Shown here in pieces: positions 8,012 through 17,564 of a stretch of DNA of 35,831 nt. Source of the DNA: Paracoccaceae bacterium (GTDB lineage Bacteria; Pseudomonadota; Alphaproteobacteria; Rhodobacterales; Rhodobacteraceae); NCBI GenBank assembly GCA_902606585.1, contig CACLGX010000016.1:1-35831 (forward strand). Reading direction: 5' to 3'. The notes beneath the pieces are model-generated. The model had not been told where the DNA came from. It did not search any database and saw nothing but the letters and a program-made list of their open reading frames with translations. Position numbers and translations under genes: made by a program. How positions within the stretch are numbered: the stretch's first letter is position 1; every line of letters begins with the position of its first letter.

Positions 8012-8365
8012 ATTAAGACATTCATTTTAAAACTTATTACTTTTGTGTTTATGGCTAGTCTGGTTTCAGCAAGTGAAATTGGCGTTACCAGTCGTTCTGA
8101 TTTCGAAAATTTAGTTATTAATAAAAAATTAGAACGTTTTTTAATTTCATTATCTGTAACAAGTGACGGCAAAATAAAAGGTTCCGCAGCTGGCAGGAAT
8201 GTTACTGGAGATTGGGATTGGATAGATGGGTTTTTTTGTAGAACTATGCTTTGGGGCGCACGCGAGCTAAAATATAATTGTCAGCTAGTAACTTTTGATG
8301 GTAGGCGTTTACACTTTATTTCTGATCAAGGTAAAGGACAAAAGGCCAGCTTCGCGCTGCGCTAA
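8012..8365 (+). CDS. Small secreted protein next to dapB, probable ATT start
   Basis: No named domain is recognised. The conserved-looking part contains [35 protein letters not shown] and a second cysteine (YNCQLV), so one disulfide is possible. I recall similar small proteins beside dapB in Rhodobacterales, sometimes mislabelled as dihydrodipicolinate reductase. The first standard starts in frame are GTG 8045 and ATG 8051, but they leave only a stub before VSA-SEIG. Reading from ATT 8012 gives (M)[19 protein letters not shown], a complete signal peptide with a lysine n-region and an AxA-like cleavage site. AAGAAGG at 7995-8001 lies ten bases before that ATT, and an in-frame TAA at 7994-7996 limits the frame. 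ATT starts are rare but known (infC). The end overlaps rnhA by four bases. Confidence 0.65.
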   Translation: MKTFILKLITFVFMASLVSASEIGVTSRSDFENLVINKKLERFLISLSVTSDGKIKGSAAGRNVTGDWDWIDGFFCRTMLWGARELKYNCQLVTFDGRRLHFISDQGKGQKASFALR

Positions 8366-8820
8366 CTTTGATTTTTGAACGGCTCCATCCCTTTTCTGGC
8401 TAATTCATCTGCCCGCTCATTTTCTGGGTGTCCGGCATGTCCTTTAACCCACTCCCAGATAACTTGATGCCTTGATCTAGCTTGGTCTAATCTGCGCCAT
8501 AATTCTGCATTTTTGACTGGTTTTTTTGAGGTTGTTTTCCATTTATTATTTTTCCAATTCTCTAACCATTTGGTCACACCATTTTTGACGTATGAGCTGT
8601 CGGTAATAATTTTTATTTTACAGGGCCTATCTAGAGCCTCCAAAGCGGATATTGCTGCCAATAACTCCATCTGGTTATTAGTTGTGTCTTTTTGGCCACC
8701 AAAAAGTTCTCTTTCCTTGATAACTCTTTCCTGGTTTCTAGCAACTAATAGAACGCCCCACCCTCCAGGGCCAGGATTTCCTGAGCAAGCTCCGTCCGTG
8801 TAAGCAAATAAATTATGCAT
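8362..8820 (-). CDS. rnhA: Ribonuclease HI
   Basis: RNase HI cuts the RNA strand of RNA-DNA hybrids, removing primers and R-loops. The product is 152 residues. All four catalytic carboxylates are in place: D9 in [18 protein letters not shown]52 in [10 protein letters not shown]74 in ITDSSYV and D138 in ENERADELA; the assisting histidine lies in GHAGHPENE. The basic handle region [16 protein letters not shown] is present as in the E. coli enzyme. It is the last gene of the leftward ispH block, and its start overlaps the methyltransferase stop by eight bases. Confidence 0.96.
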   Translation of the reverse strand: MHNLFAYTDGACSGNPGPGGWGVLLVARNQERVIKERELFGGQKDTTNNQMELLAAISALEALDRPCKIKIITDSSYVKNGVTKWLENWKNNKWKTTSKKPVKNAELWRRLDQARSRHQVIWEWVKGHAGHPENERADELARKGMEPFKNQS

Positions 8821-9400
8821 GACAAAGAATTATGATAAAATTTGCACTTTCACCATCTAAACCTTTTGCCTCACCTAAATGATGTGAAATATGATAAAAC
8901 CCTTCATTTGACAGTATATTTCTAATTTCTTTTTCTTCGAAGTATGTATATTTCCGCCCAATCTTATCACGCTTTTCCCCTGTTCCTAATTTTAATCCAA
9001 TACTAAACAAACCATGCGGCTTCAGACTTTTGAATATGGTCCTGATTAATGGAGTTATTTCTTTTTTTGGAGCATGTAGAAGGGAAAAATTAGCCCAAAC
9101 TCCATCATATTGTTTGGTTGCTTGGAATGATTTAAAATCTGCTACCCACCAATTAATTTGTATTTCCATTGAGGCGATTTCAATCATTTTCTGTGATGCA
9201 TCGAAAGCATCAACCTTAAAACCACCTGCTAGAAACTTTTTTGCAAAATAACCAGGCCCACATCCATAGTCCAAAACGAGACCATCTTTTGGTAATGCAT
9301 TTGAAAAATCGCCATACGCTTTCAAAGAAACTTTATCTATTTCCAGATTTGCGTATTCAGCTGCATTTTTATTATAGGCATCAATCGTTCGATTATCCAT
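8813..9400 (-). CDS. Class I SAM-dependent methyltransferase
   Basis: The 195-residue product has a Rossmann-type methyltransferase fold with motif [15 protein letters not shown] near residues 43-56, the acidic end of strand two in DAFDAS, and a motif II/III-like region with [15 protein letters not shown]. It resembles the UbiE/Tam-like methyltransferase_11 group. The acceptor cannot be told from sequence. It sits between the DUF3429 gene (adjacent, no gap) and rnhA (eight-base overlap), so it is co-transcribed with ispH. Confidence 0.85.
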   Translation of the reverse strand: MDNRTIDAYNKNAAEYANLEIDKVSLKAYGDFSNALPKDGLVLDYGCGPGYFAKKFLAGGFKVDAFDASQKMIEIASMEIQINWWVADFKSFQATKQYDGVWANFSLLHAPKKEITPLIRTIFKSLKPHGLFSIGLKLGTGEKRDKIGRKYTYFEEKEIRNILSNEGFYHISHHLGEAKGLDGESANFIIILCHA

Positions 9401-9853
9401 TCACAACCCTAAATTTATAGACAAACAAATAATAACAAAAAGTGTTAAAATACTTCTCAAAAACAGCCACCATTCTGGAGTTAGTTGCCAAAAATAGAAG
9501 CGTATATCAATTGCAAAGACTCCTAAAAAGCCGATAATTAAGCCCATGAATGGATTCATTAATAACCCGTTAAAAGTAAAAAATGCCCATAGTGCTGGTA
9601 AAACTGATAATATAAATCCAAACGGTCGTCTTTTATCACCTACCTTTGCTGCGAAACCCCATAAAACTCCAGACATGAATGCGAGAATGATAGTGCCATA
9701 AATCAGATTTACACTAGAGCCGGTATATTCATCGCTTAGCCCAGTTAATTTCAAGTTTTCTGAAACAAAATCGTAAGAAGTTGTCACTCCCCAAAAAAAA
9801 GGTATCAGACCTGCTAAACCCAAAATTAAGGCCGAATTGGGAATTTTTTTCAC
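9401..9853 (-). CDS. DUF3429 inner-membrane protein
   Basis: The 150-residue product is strongly hydrophobic and shows about four or five membrane spans (near residues 8-25, 48-65, 78-95, 100-117 and 130-148). The opening [19 protein letters not shown] and the block [11 protein letters not shown] agree with the DUF3429 family, whose function is unknown. The start overlaps the ispH stop by four bases and the end abuts the methyltransferase gene, so it belongs to the ispH transcription unit. A second leftward frame over its start (to 9914) is a shadow. Confidence 0.8.
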   Translation of the reverse strand: MKKIPNSALILGLAGLIPFFWGVTTSYDFVSENLKLTGLSDEYTGSSVNLIYGTIILAFMSGVLWGFAAKVGDKRRPFGFILSVLPALWAFFTFNGLLMNPFMGLIIGFLGVFAIDIRFYFWQLTPEWWLFLRSILTLFVIICLSINLGL

Positions 9854-10800
9854 GCTGGTTCTCGTAGAACTCTTGGAACTTTGAAGTTAACGTTTTCAAC
9901 CGCGGTTTCGACAATTTCTACGTCAACATGATGGTTCTCTCTGAACGAGTCAATAACTTCATTTATTAGAACTTCTGGGGCAGATGCACCTGCGGTAATA
10001 CCCAAGGTTTCTATACCTTTTAATGCCCTAAAATCTATTTCATCGGCCCTTTGAACGAGTTGAGAGTAATTACAGCCGGCCCGTTTGCCTACTTCTACTA
10101 GGCGTTTAGAATTGGATGAATTTGGAGAACCGACTACTAACAGTGCTTCAATCTTTTTTGCTATTTCCTTGACTGCAAGCTGTCGATTTGTTGTTGCGTA
10201 GCAAATATCTTCTTTATGAGGGCCCTGAATAGTGGGAAATTTTTTTTGTAGCGCTTGAACAACTGAAAAAGTATCATCTATAGAGAGCGTTGTTTGTGTG
10301 ACATAGGCAAGATTTTGGGGATCCCTTACCTCTAAATCTTGAATATCTAATTCATCTTCAACAAGTAGAACTTCTCCTTCTGGAAGTTGTCCCATTGTCC
10401 CGATTGTTTCAGGATGGCCGCGGTGACCAATCATTACAATTTGCAATCCATTCTTGTTATGGCGTTCTGCTTCAATATGAACCTTGCTAACTAGCGGACA
10501 GGTAGCATCTACAAAAACTAGGTTTCTTGCTTCTGCTGCACTTGGTACCGCTTTTGGTACACCATGGGCAGAAAAAATAACTGGCCGGTCATTGGGACAT
10601 TCATCAAGTTCTTCAATAAAAATTGCACCTTTATCTTTTAAACCGTCTACTACAAACTTATTGTGAACAATTTCATGTCTAACATAGACAGGTGCTCCCC
10701 ATTTATCTAACGCCATTTCGACGATTTGAATCGCACGGTCAACTCCGGCACAGAACCCTCTTGGTGCTGCTAGAAAGATTTTTAGTTCCGGCTTTTTCAT
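9850..10800 (-). CDS. ispH: 4-hydroxy-3-methylbut-2-enyl diphosphate reductase IspH
   Basis: IspH carries out the last step of the non-mevalonate isoprenoid pathway, reducing HMBPP to IPP and DMAPP with a 4Fe-4S cluster. The 316-residue product has the three cluster cysteines at C17 (RGFCAGV), C101 (DATCPLV) and C200 (ICYATTN), and the catalytic GHPE glutamate at 131. It heads a leftward unit of four overlapping genes (ispH, DUF3429, methyltransferase, rnhA). About 180 AT-rich bases separate it from the divergent folK and should hold both promoters. Confidence 0.97.
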   Translation of the reverse strand: MKKPELKIFLAAPRGFCAGVDRAIQIVEMALDKWGAPVYVRHEIVHNKFVVDGLKDKGAIFIEELDECPNDRPVIFSAHGVPKAVPSAAEARNLVFVDATCPLVSKVHIEAERHNKNGLQIVMIGHRGHPETIGTMGQLPEGEVLLVEDELDIQDLEVRDPQNLAYVTQTTLSIDDTFSVVQALQKKFPTIQGPHKEDICYATTNRQLAVKEIAKKIEALLVVGSPNSSNSKRLVEVGKRAGCNYSQLVQRADEIDFRALKGIETLGITAGASAPEVLINEVIDSFRENHHVDVEIVETAVENVNFKVPRVLREPA

Positions 10801-10981
10801 ATTTGTCTCAAAGCATAATATTTATTTTGACAATATGAAGCGTACCATTATCCGTAAATAGTAAATTTCGATTATTTTTTATTTTGTAAACTTTTATTTC
10901 TATGAAATTTTAGCTATTTTGCTTCAACATTAAAGAAATTAGCTGTTTTAAAATCATTTTACTGCTTTGAGGCTAAAATGC

Positions 10982-11551
10982 ATGAACCCCAATAACCATA
11001 AATTTCTAATAGCATTAGGAAGCAATATTAGTTTAGGGAGTACTCGACCTTTAGAAATAATTAAAAGAGCAATCGTCGAATTAAGTAAATCTGATATTCA
11101 TGTAGTGTCCCTAAGTAGGTTTTATGAAACCCCCGCTTATCCAGAAGGAAGTGGACCAAATTTTATTAATTCTGTAGTCAAAGCCGAAGCTAAATATTCT
11201 TCACAACAATTACTGCAGAAATTGCATGAAATAGAAGAAAGATTTGATAGGCAGAGGGTTTCACGTTGGGTCGCTAGGACTCTGGATTTGGATTTACTTG
11301 CGCTAGGGGGACATGTGGTTCCAAGTAGTAAGATATTTCAACAATGGCTTGACCTCCCATTAAGTGAACAGAGGAAAAAAATACCAAGCGAGTTAGTTCT
11401 ACCTCATCCCAGAATTCAAGATAGAGCATTTGTTCTTTCACCGCTGTTGGACATAGAGCCGAATTGGATACACCCAATACTCAATAAGACAGTGTTGCAA
11501 CTATATGAGGAATTATCTGAGCAAGAAAAAAAGAATATTCAGATATTGTAA
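10982..11551 (+). CDS. folK: 2-amino-4-hydroxy-6-hydroxymethyldihydropteridine diphosphokinase FolK
   Basis: FolK (HPPK) transfers pyrophosphate from ATP to 6-hydroxymethyl-dihydropterin in folate synthesis. Family signatures are FLIALGSNISLGSTR at the N-terminus, RFYETPAYPEGSGPNFINSVVK, and the RTLDLDLLALG block, followed by LPHPRIQDRAFVLSPL. The frame is open from a TTG at 10967, but the ATG at 10982 is the better start because TGAGG at 10968-10972 lies nine bases before it. The length from there is 189 residues. There is no folB or folP neighbour. An AAAGAC/GTCTTT inverted repeat follows the stop. Confidence 0.92.
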   Translation: MNPNNHKFLIALGSNISLGSTRPLEIIKRAIVELSKSDIHVVSLSRFYETPAYPEGSGPNFINSVVKAEAKYSSQQLLQKLHEIEERFDRQRVSRWVARTLDLDLLALGGHVVPSSKIFQQWLDLPLSEQRKKIPSELVLPHPRIQDRAFVLSPLLDIEPNWIHPILNKTVLQLYEELSEQEKKNIQIL

Positions 11552-11567
11552 TAAAGACTTGTCTTTA
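11552..11567. repeat. Inverted repeat directly after the folK stop
   Basis: TAAAGAC (11552-11558) and GTCTTTA (11561-11567) form a perfect inverted repeat with a two-base centre. As RNA it would be a six-pair, mostly A-U stem with a CUUG loop. It sits exactly at the end of folK and 54 bases before rpoZ. There is no U-run after it, so a terminator role is weak; an operator or chance are alternatives. Confidence 0.3.
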
Positions 11568-11620
11568 AATGTATGAGGTTTTATATGCTCGTAATCCATT
11601 AGTCTATTTAGGAGAGCCAA

Positions 11621-11971
11621 ATGGCGCGGGTTACTGTCGAAGATTGTGTTGATAAAATTCCAAACCGATTTGAGCTGGTTATGCTAGCTTCTCATAGAGC
11701 AAGAGAAATATCTTCAGGCTCATCCATTACTGTAGATAGGGACAACGATAAAAATCCGGTGGTTTCATTGCGAGAAATTGCTGATGAAATGCAATCTGCT
11801 GACGAGCTCCGTGAAAGATTAATTGAATCCAACCAGACGCAAATTGAAGTAGACGAACCAGAAGACGATTCCATGGCAATGCTAATGGGTGAAGAGACTG
11901 ATCAGCCAGCAGAAGACGACATGTCTGAAGAGAAGCTTTTGAGAGCTTTAATGGCGTCAAAGGGACAGTAA
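11621..11971 (+). CDS. rpoZ: RNA polymerase omega subunit
   Basis: Omega helps fold the beta-prime subunit and forms part of a ppGpp binding site in RNA polymerase. The 116-residue product starts with the family signature [31 protein letters not shown] long acidic tail ([15 protein letters not shown] and further) is usual in alphaproteobacteria. A good ribosome site (TAGGAGAG) precedes the ATG. It stands directly before rsh, a pairing conserved widely and meaningful because omega and Rsh both act in the ppGpp response. Confidence 0.95.
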   Translation: MARVTVEDCVDKIPNRFELVMLASHRAREISSGSSITVDRDNDKNPVVSLREIADEMQSADELRERLIESNQTQIEVDEPEDDSMAMLMGEETDQPAEDDMSEEKLLRALMASKGQ

Positions 11972-11997
11972 TACGATAAAGTCTTGCTGGGAATTGC

Positions 11998-14130
11998 ATG
12001 CTGACAGCACAAGCTCTTGCAGATCTAGTTTTAAAATATAATCCCAAATCGAATTCTGCTAAAATAGTCGAAGCCTACAAGTACGGTCAAAATAAACATG
12101 AAGGTCAATTTCGGAAATCTGGAGAGCCTTATTTTACGCATCCGGTTTCTGTAGCAGAAATTTTAGCTGAGCAGCGTTTGGATGATTCAACAATCATCAC
12201 TGCTCTCCTACATGATACAATCGAAGATACTGGCTCAACAAAACAGGATATTGCTAGGTTATTTTCGCATGAAATATCCGAACTTGTTGATGGTGTAACA
12301 AAACTAACCAAAATTCAATTGAGCTCTATGGAGACACAAGAAGCCGAAAACATTCGAAAATTGTTAATGGCTATCGCCCAAGATATCAGAGTTATTCTTG
12401 TTAAACTCGCTGATAGATTACACAATATGCGTACAATAAAGGCAATGCCCCGCAATAAACAGCAGCAAAAAGCCCGAGAAACAATGGATATTTTTGCACC
12501 TTTAGCGGGTCGGATGGGTATGCAGTTTATCCGGGAAGATTTAGAGGATTTAGCCTTTAAAATCTTAAATCCTAAGGGGCGGGAATCTATAATACGCAGG
12601 TTTATCAATTTGCAAAAAGATGCTGGTGATGTGATTCAACGAATCTCACGAGACATGCATTCGGAATTTGGAAAAGAATATATCGAAGCTGAGGTTTTGG
12701 GACGCGCAAAAAAGCCTTACTCCATGTGGCGCAAAATGCAAGAAAAGGAACTATCTTTTTCTCGTCTTTCAGATATTTATGGATTTCGAATTATTTGTGC
12801 CTCTGAAGTAGATTGCTACAGAATTCTCGGAGTAATTCATCGCCGCTGGAAAGCTGTTCCAGGGCGTTTTAAAGATTATATCAGCCAACCTAAAACAAAT
12901 GGCTATCGATCTATTCATACGACTGTATCTGGACGCGATGGAAAACAAGTAGAAGTTCAAATTAGAACGCGTCAAATGCATGATGTAGCGGAAAGTGGTG
13001 TTGCCGCTCACTGGTCATATCGCGATGGTGTAAGAAGTGAAAATCCCTTCACTGTTGATCCTGTGCAATGGATTACCCGCCTAATCGATGAATTTGACAG
13101 CGAAGAAGATCATGAAGTTTTTTTAGAAGCTGTTAAATTGGAAATGTACGCAGATAAAGTTTTTTGTTTTTCTCCAAAAGGTGATGTTCTAACTTTTCCA
13201 GCAGGCGCAACGCCGATAGATTTTGCTTATGCTATTCATACAAGAATAGGAAATTCTTGCGTTGGTGCAAAGGTAGATGGCCTAAGAGTTCCTCTCTGGA
13301 CTAAATTGCGCAATGGCCAATCGGTTGAAATTATAACTGCTCAAGGGCAGAACCCTCAACCTACCTGGTTAGATATGACAGAGACCGGTAAAGCGAAAAC
13401 TGCGATACGTAGAGCTCTTAGAGAGGTTGATAAAGAACGCATGGTTGTTATGGGTAAAGCATTATTGAGGACTGCATTTGAACATATTGGCAAGAAAGCT
13501 AGTGATAAATCACTTGAGCTTGCCGCTTCAAAAATGCGTTTTGCAAATTCCAAAGAACTTTTAGCTCGCGTTGGCAGTACTGAAGTAAGACCGGGCCACG
13601 TTGTTCAGCTAGTTCATCCAGAGGTTACTTCCGCTGATGAATTTGATGTAGATCAAGCGAGAGCAGTTATAGGTTTAAATGAGGGTCAATTTTTAGATCG
13701 GAGGCCATGTTGTGGGCCCTTGCCCGGTGAGCGAATTGTTGGCATTGCTTCGGGAGGATCGGGCGTTTCTATTCATGCCATAGACTGTCTTGAATTAGCT
13801 CGTTTTGAGGAAAAACCAGAACTGTGGATAGATCTGCATTGGCAGGGCGGAAAGCACGCGGCAGTGTATCCTACAGGCATCGAAATAACGATTAGCAATG
13901 ACGCAGGCGTTTTAGGTAGAGTTTGTACTATAATTGGAGAAATGGGGGCTAATATTTCTGACTTAACCTTTGTGGATAGAAAGCCAGACTTTTATAAAAT
14001 TGAAATCTCCGTTGAGTTAAATGGTATTGAACACTTGCATTCTTTGCTAACTCAGTTAGAGGCTGAAGGAGAAGTTGCATCCATAAAGCGGTGCCGCGGT
14101 TATAAGCTCGAAAATATATCTCAAAAATAA
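11998..14130 (+). CDS. rsh: Bifunctional (p)ppGpp synthetase/hydrolase (Rsh)
   Basis: This single RelA/SpoT homologue makes and degrades ppGpp, the stringent-response alarmone. The 710-residue product holds the HD hydrolase domain with H48 (THPVSVAEIL), H72-D73 and E76-D77 (LLHDTIEDT) and the KLADRLHN block near 136-143, so hydrolysis should be active. The synthetase domain contains LSDIYGFRI at 257-265, RFKD at 290-293 (the RxKD signature of bifunctional enzymes) and NGYRSIHTTVSG from 301. A TGS domain (VFCFSPKGDVLTFPAGATPIDFAY) and a C-terminal ACT domain (VLGRVCTIIGEMGANISDLTF) follow. It lies 26 bases after rpoZ. In Rhodobacterales I know, pyrE follows at this point; here it is absent. 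Confidence 0.96.
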   Translation: MLTAQALADLVLKYNPKSNSAKIVEAYKYGQNKHEGQFRKSGEPYFTHPVSVAEILAEQRLDDSTIITALLHDTIEDTGSTKQDIARLFSHEISELVDGVTKLTKIQLSSMETQEAENIRKLLMAIAQDIRVILVKLADRLHNMRTIKAMPRNKQQQKARETMDIFAPLAGRMGMQFIREDLEDLAFKILNPKGRESIIRRFINLQKDAGDVIQRISRDMHSEFGKEYIEAEVLGRAKKPYSMWRKMQEKELSFSRLSDIYGFRIICASEVDCYRILGVIHRRWKAVPGRFKDYISQPKTNGYRSIHTTVSGRDGKQVEVQIRTRQMHDVAESGVAAHWSYRDGVRSENPFTVDPVQWITRLIDEFDSEEDHEVFLEAVKLEMYADKVFCFSPKGDVLTFPAGATPIDFAYAIHTRIGNSCVGAKVDGLRVPLWTKLRNGQSVEIITAQGQNPQPTWLDMTETGKAKTAIRRALREVDKERMVVMGKALLRTAFEHIGKKASDKSLELAASKMRFANSKELLARVGSTEVRPGHVVQLVHPEVTSADEFDVDQARAVIGLNEGQFLDRRPCCGPLPGERIVGIASGGSGVSIHAIDCLELARFEEKPELWIDLHWQGGKHAAVYPTGIEITISNDAGVLGRVCTIIGEMGANISDLTFVDRKPDFYKIEISVELNGIEHLHSLLTQLEAEGEVASIKRCRGYKLENISQK

Positions 14131-14142
14131 GGAAATTTTACC

Positions 14143-14796
14143 TTGGTATTTAAACGGCGAGATAGGCGGTCAATAACAAGTATATTGATCCGTTTCTTTT
14201 GGCCGAAAGGTGGATGGAAAAGAGCTTTTCACTACGTTCATTATAGGCTTCGCCGATTGCCAGATTCGTCGCAAAAGATTTCTCGCGGTATTTGGGCTGG
14301 TTTATTCACCACTTTCACTCCCTTTTATGGACTACATTTTCTTACGGCCGCAATTATAGCCAGAGCTTTGAAAGGAAATATTCTGGCTGCACTATTGGCA
14401 ACATTTTTTGGAAATCCACTTACTTACGTCCCAATAGGTGTAGTTTCCTTACAAACAGGCCATTTTTTTCTTGGAACTGATTACGTGCCTTCTGGGGCGG
14501 GCGGCAAATCAATTTTAGAAAAGTTTTTAGATGCAGGAGCGGACCTTCAGCAAAATGTTTTGGCGTTTGTTAAGGGCGTAGATACAGATTGGTCGCGACT
14601 AGAGATATTTTACCAAGAAGTGTTTTTTCCCTACATGATAGGTGGAATTATACCAGGGTTAATAATAGCTTCATCAGGTTATTACTTGAGTGAGCCGATT
14701 ATAAGGGCTTATCAAAACAGGCGGAAAGGCTTTTTGCTTAAAAAACTTAGGGCACTGAAATCACGATCTTCTCATAAAGCTGGCAAAAAGAAATAA
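14143..14796 (+). CDS. DUF2062 membrane protein
   Basis: The 217-residue product has DUF2062 features: a basic N-terminal segment (KRRDRRSITSI), GIWAGLFTTFTPFYGLHFLTAA near residues 50-70, and GNPLTYVPIGVVSLQTG near residues 90-110. Membrane segments lie around 50-75, 80-110 and 165-185. The family's role is unknown. The start is a TTG at 14143 with TAAGGA nine bases before it; no ATG or GTG fits better. It lies 12 bases behind rsh, so it is co-transcribed. Confidence 0.8.
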   Translation: MVFKRRDRRSITSILIRFFWPKGGWKRAFHYVHYRLRRLPDSSQKISRGIWAGLFTTFTPFYGLHFLTAAIIARALKGNILAALLATFFGNPLTYVPIGVVSLQTGHFFLGTDYVPSGAGGKSILEKFLDAGADLQQNVLAFVKGVDTDWSRLEIFYQEVFFPYMIGGIIPGLIIASSGYYLSEPIIRAYQNRRKGFLLKKLRALKSRSSHKAGKKK

Positions 14797-14839
14797 GTGA
14801 CATAAAATATAGGCGTAAACATCGCAAAGGAAGAGGCAA

Positions 14840-15589
14840 ATGGAATCGATAAAAAAATTACGATTAGGGGTAAATATCGATCATGTTGCCACGGTACGAA
14901 ATGCCCGTGGATCGGCTTACCCAGACCCTGTGCGAGCAGCTATTATTGCTCAAGAAGCAGGAGCAGATGGGATAACTGCACACTTACGGGAAGATAGGCG
15001 ACATATTGTTGATCAGGATATTGTGTCAATAATAAAAGCGATAAATATTCCCTTAAACTTTGAAATGGCTGCTACGGAGGAAATGCAGAAAATTGCATTA
15101 GCTCATGAGCCATATGCTGTCTGTATAGTTCCGGAGAAGCGTGAAGAGCGCACCACAGAAGGCGGTTTGGATGTCGTTAAAGAAGAAAAGAAACTCGCCC
15201 ATTTCATCACGCCTCTTCGCGACAAGGGTTCCCGGGTTTCTATATTTATAGCTGCAGATGAAAATCAAATCAAAGCCGCAAGCAGGATTGGTGCTCAAGT
15301 CGTAGAACTGCACACTGGAGCTTATTGTGACTTACATTATGAGAAAAGTTTTGAGGAAAAAGAAGCTGAACTCACCCGTCTAAAAGATATGGCGGCGCTT
15401 GCACATAGCCTGGGACTTGAGGTTCACGCTGGGCACGGATTAACTTATGAAACGGTTACACCAATTGCGGAGTTGCCTGAAGTTGTTGAGTTGAATATTG
15501 GGCATTTTTTGATTGGTGAAAGTATATTTTCTGGATTAAAAGAAGCTATTTTGAAAATGAGAGAATTGATGGATAAAGCACGCTTGTAA
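14840..15589 (+). CDS. pdxJ: Pyridoxine 5'-phosphate synthase PdxJ
   Basis: PdxJ condenses 1-deoxyxylulose 5-phosphate with 3-amino-2-oxopropyl phosphate to form pyridoxine 5'-phosphate. The 249-residue TIM barrel shows [18 protein letters not shown] at the N-terminus, [15 protein letters not shown] near residue 45, [18 protein letters not shown] near residue 152, and [12 protein letters not shown] near residue 195. The ATG follows a strong AAGGAAGAGG site. Its stop overlaps the acpS start by one base (TAATG), the classical pdxJ-acpS coupling. Confidence 0.96.
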   Translation: MESIKKLRLGVNIDHVATVRNARGSAYPDPVRAAIIAQEAGADGITAHLREDRRHIVDQDIVSIIKAINIPLNFEMAATEEMQKIALAHEPYAVCIVPEKREERTTEGGLDVVKEEKKLAHFITPLRDKGSRVSIFIAADENQIKAASRIGAQVVELHTGAYCDLHYEKSFEEKEAELTRLKDMAALAHSLGLEVHAGHGLTYETVTPIAELPEVVELNIGHFLIGESIFSGLKEAILKMRELMDKARL

Positions 15590-15990
15590 TGATACTTGGA
15601 ATTGGTACAGACTTAGCAAATATAGATAGAATTCAAGGTGTTTTAGCTAGACACGGGGATAGGTTCAGAAATCGAGTTTTTACCGAAACAGAGCAAGCTA
15701 AAGCTTCACGACGGAAAGATGAAGCAGGGACTTATGCAAAGAGATGGGCCGCAAAAGAAGCTTGCTCTAAGGCTCTTGGCACAGGTTTAAGAATGGGAAT
15801 TGCCTGGAGAGATATGTCAATAAGTAATTTATCTAGTGGACAGCCGATAATGGAGGTCACAGGATGGGCAAAAAAGCGATTAGATGAACTAACGCCAGAG
15901 GATCACAGAGCTATAGTTCATGTTTCCTTGACCGATGATTATCCTTGGGCACAGGCATATGTAGTAATTGAAGCAAGGCCTTTAGCTTGA
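15589..15990 (+). CDS. acpS: Holo-(acyl-carrier-protein) synthase AcpS
   Basis: AcpS transfers 4'-phosphopantetheine from CoA to acyl carrier protein. The 133-residue product starts with [15 protein letters not shown], with the metal-binding aspartate at residue 8, and carries the second signature [18 protein letters not shown], with the catalytic/metal glutamate in KEA. It is coupled to pdxJ by a one-base overlap and followed by lepB after 51 bases. Confidence 0.95.
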   Translation: MILGIGTDLANIDRIQGVLARHGDRFRNRVFTETEQAKASRRKDEAGTYAKRWAAKEACSKALGTGLRMGIAWRDMSISNLSSGQPIMEVTGWAKKRLDELTPEDHRAIVHVSLTDDYPWAQAYVVIEARPLA

Positions 15991-16041
15991 CAGGTAAGGC
16001 AGCAAAGGTAAGAAGAACCAAACTATCTGAGGTAAAAAGCA

Positions 16042-16881
16042 ATGGCAAAAACTAAGAAAAGTTTGGGCGGTTCAGTAATTGAAACTATTAAAACAATAGT
16101 CTACGCACTACTCTTGGCTGGAATATTTAGGTCATTATTTTTTCAACCATTTTGGATTCCGTCTGGTTCAATGAAGGATACGCTTCTTATAGGAGATTTT
16201 CTTTTTGTGAATAAAATGGCCTATGGATACTCGTATGCGTCTTGCCCGAGTATAATAATTCCCCGTTTCGGAATTAATGTTGATGCAGAGGATTTTTGTG
16301 GTTTCGTAAAAAGGAATAATGGGCGCTTATTCGGAGGACAACCACAAAGGGGTGACGTGGTTGTATTTAGGCACCCAGTTAGCGGAAGAGATTATATCAA
16401 GCGCCTTATTGGCCTGCCTGGAGATAAGGTTCAAATAAAAGATGGTGAAATAAGCATCAATGACAAAAAAATTGAGATGGCTGATGCAGGAATTTTTGTT
16501 GAATCTTATGCGCCTCAAGGGCCCTTCCGAAACCAACCTAGGTGTTCCAATAATCCCCAAAAATTTGGTGAGGATTGTGAAAAGTTTAGACTAAAGTCTA
16601 CCCTACCTGATGGCCGCACTTTTTTTAATTTAGATACATTTACAGGGGAAAATATAGGCAACAGCATTTATAATGTTCCGTCTGGCCATTATTTCTTTAT
16701 GGGTGATAACCGAGATAACTCTCTTGATAGTAGGATAGGGCAAGTTCAAGGCGGCGTCGGCTTTGTACCATACGAGAACCTGGTAGGAAGAGCAGATCGT
16801 GTTATGTTTTCATCAGCTGGTCGTTCCATGTTGTTTTTCTGGACATGGAGAAGTGATCGATTTTTCAAGGTAGTCCAGTGA
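16042..16881 (+). CDS. lepB: Signal peptidase I
   Basis: LepB removes signal peptides from secreted proteins at the periplasmic face of the inner membrane. The product is 279 residues. One N-terminal span ([19 protein letters not shown]) precedes the catalytic Ser43 in PSGSMKDTL. The catalytic Lys120 lies in [13 protein letters not shown], and box E is [11 protein letters not shown]. Four cysteines in the middle domain (ASCPS, DFCGF, RCSNN, EDCEK) are notable but not diagnostic. Its last four bases overlap the GTG start of rnc. Confidence 0.96.
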   Translation: MAKTKKSLGGSVIETIKTIVYALLLAGIFRSLFFQPFWIPSGSMKDTLLIGDFLFVNKMAYGYSYASCPSIIIPRFGINVDAEDFCGFVKRNNGRLFGGQPQRGDVVVFRHPVSGRDYIKRLIGLPGDKVQIKDGEISINDKKIEMADAGIFVESYAPQGPFRNQPRCSNNPQKFGEDCEKFRLKSTLPDGRTFFNLDTFTGENIGNSIYNVPSGHYFFMGDNRDNSLDSRIGQVQGGVGFVPYENLVGRADRVMFSSAGRSMLFFWTWRSDRFFKVVQ

Positions 16882-17564
16882 AAAAATCTGAATCTATTCG
16901 ATCTTTCGAGCAGAGACTGGGCTACCAATTTTCCGATTTAAGTTTGCTGATTGAAGCTTTAACGCATTCATCTATAGCTTCAAAAGCTAAAAAAGATAAT
17001 CAGCGATTGGAATTTCTTGGCGACCGTATTCTTGGGCTCGTTATGGCTGAAGCTTTGTTGGAGACTGATCAATTGGCTTCGGAGGGAACTCTTGCACCAA
17101 GATTTAATGCTTTGGTTCGGAAAGAAGCGTGCGCTGACGTTGCACGCCAAATCAATCTAGGCGGTGTGCTTAAAATAGGTCGGTCTGAAATGCTTTCAGG
17201 AGGCCGCAGAAAGGATGCATTACTCGGGGATGGCATGGAGGCGGTGATTGCTGCTATTTATAAAGATGGTGGTTTTGAAGTTGCCAAGAAAATAATAATT
17301 GAGCTTTGGGGTGATCGTATTAAGAACGTAAAAGGTGATGCGCGTGATGCAAAAACGATGCTCCAAGAGTGGGCGCAGGCCCGAGGGCAAAATCCTCCTA
17401 AATATCAGGTCATGTCGCAAAGTGGTCCGGATCATGCGCCAGATTTTTGTGTAAAAGTACTATTGGAGTCAGGGGAAACGGCCGATGCTTTAGCTGGAAG
17501 TAAAAGGCAGGCAGAGCAAATGGCTGCAAAATCTCTTCTACAAACTATGGGAGAATTAATTTAA
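16878..17564 (+). CDS. rnc: Ribonuclease III
   Basis: RNase III cleaves double-stranded RNA, processing rRNA precursors and regulating mRNAs. The 228-residue product has the RNase III signature [10 protein letters not shown] at 43-52 (E45, D49) and the second acidic pair in [14 protein letters not shown] (D118, E121), followed by a C-terminal dsRNA-binding domain from about 157 ending with [13 protein letters not shown]. The GTG start overlaps the lepB stop (GTGA), and the stop overlaps the era ATG by one base. The lepB-rnc-era order is widely conserved. Confidence 0.96.
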   Translation: MKKSESIRSFEQRLGYQFSDLSLLIEALTHSSIASKAKKDNQRLEFLGDRILGLVMAEALLETDQLASEGTLAPRFNALVRKEACADVARQINLGGVLKIGRSEMLSGGRRKDALLGDGMEAVIAAIYKDGGFEVAKKIIIELWGDRIKNVKGDARDAKTMLQEWAQARGQNPPKYQVMSQSGPDHAPDFCVKVLLESGETADALAGSKRQAEQMAAKSLLQTMGELI

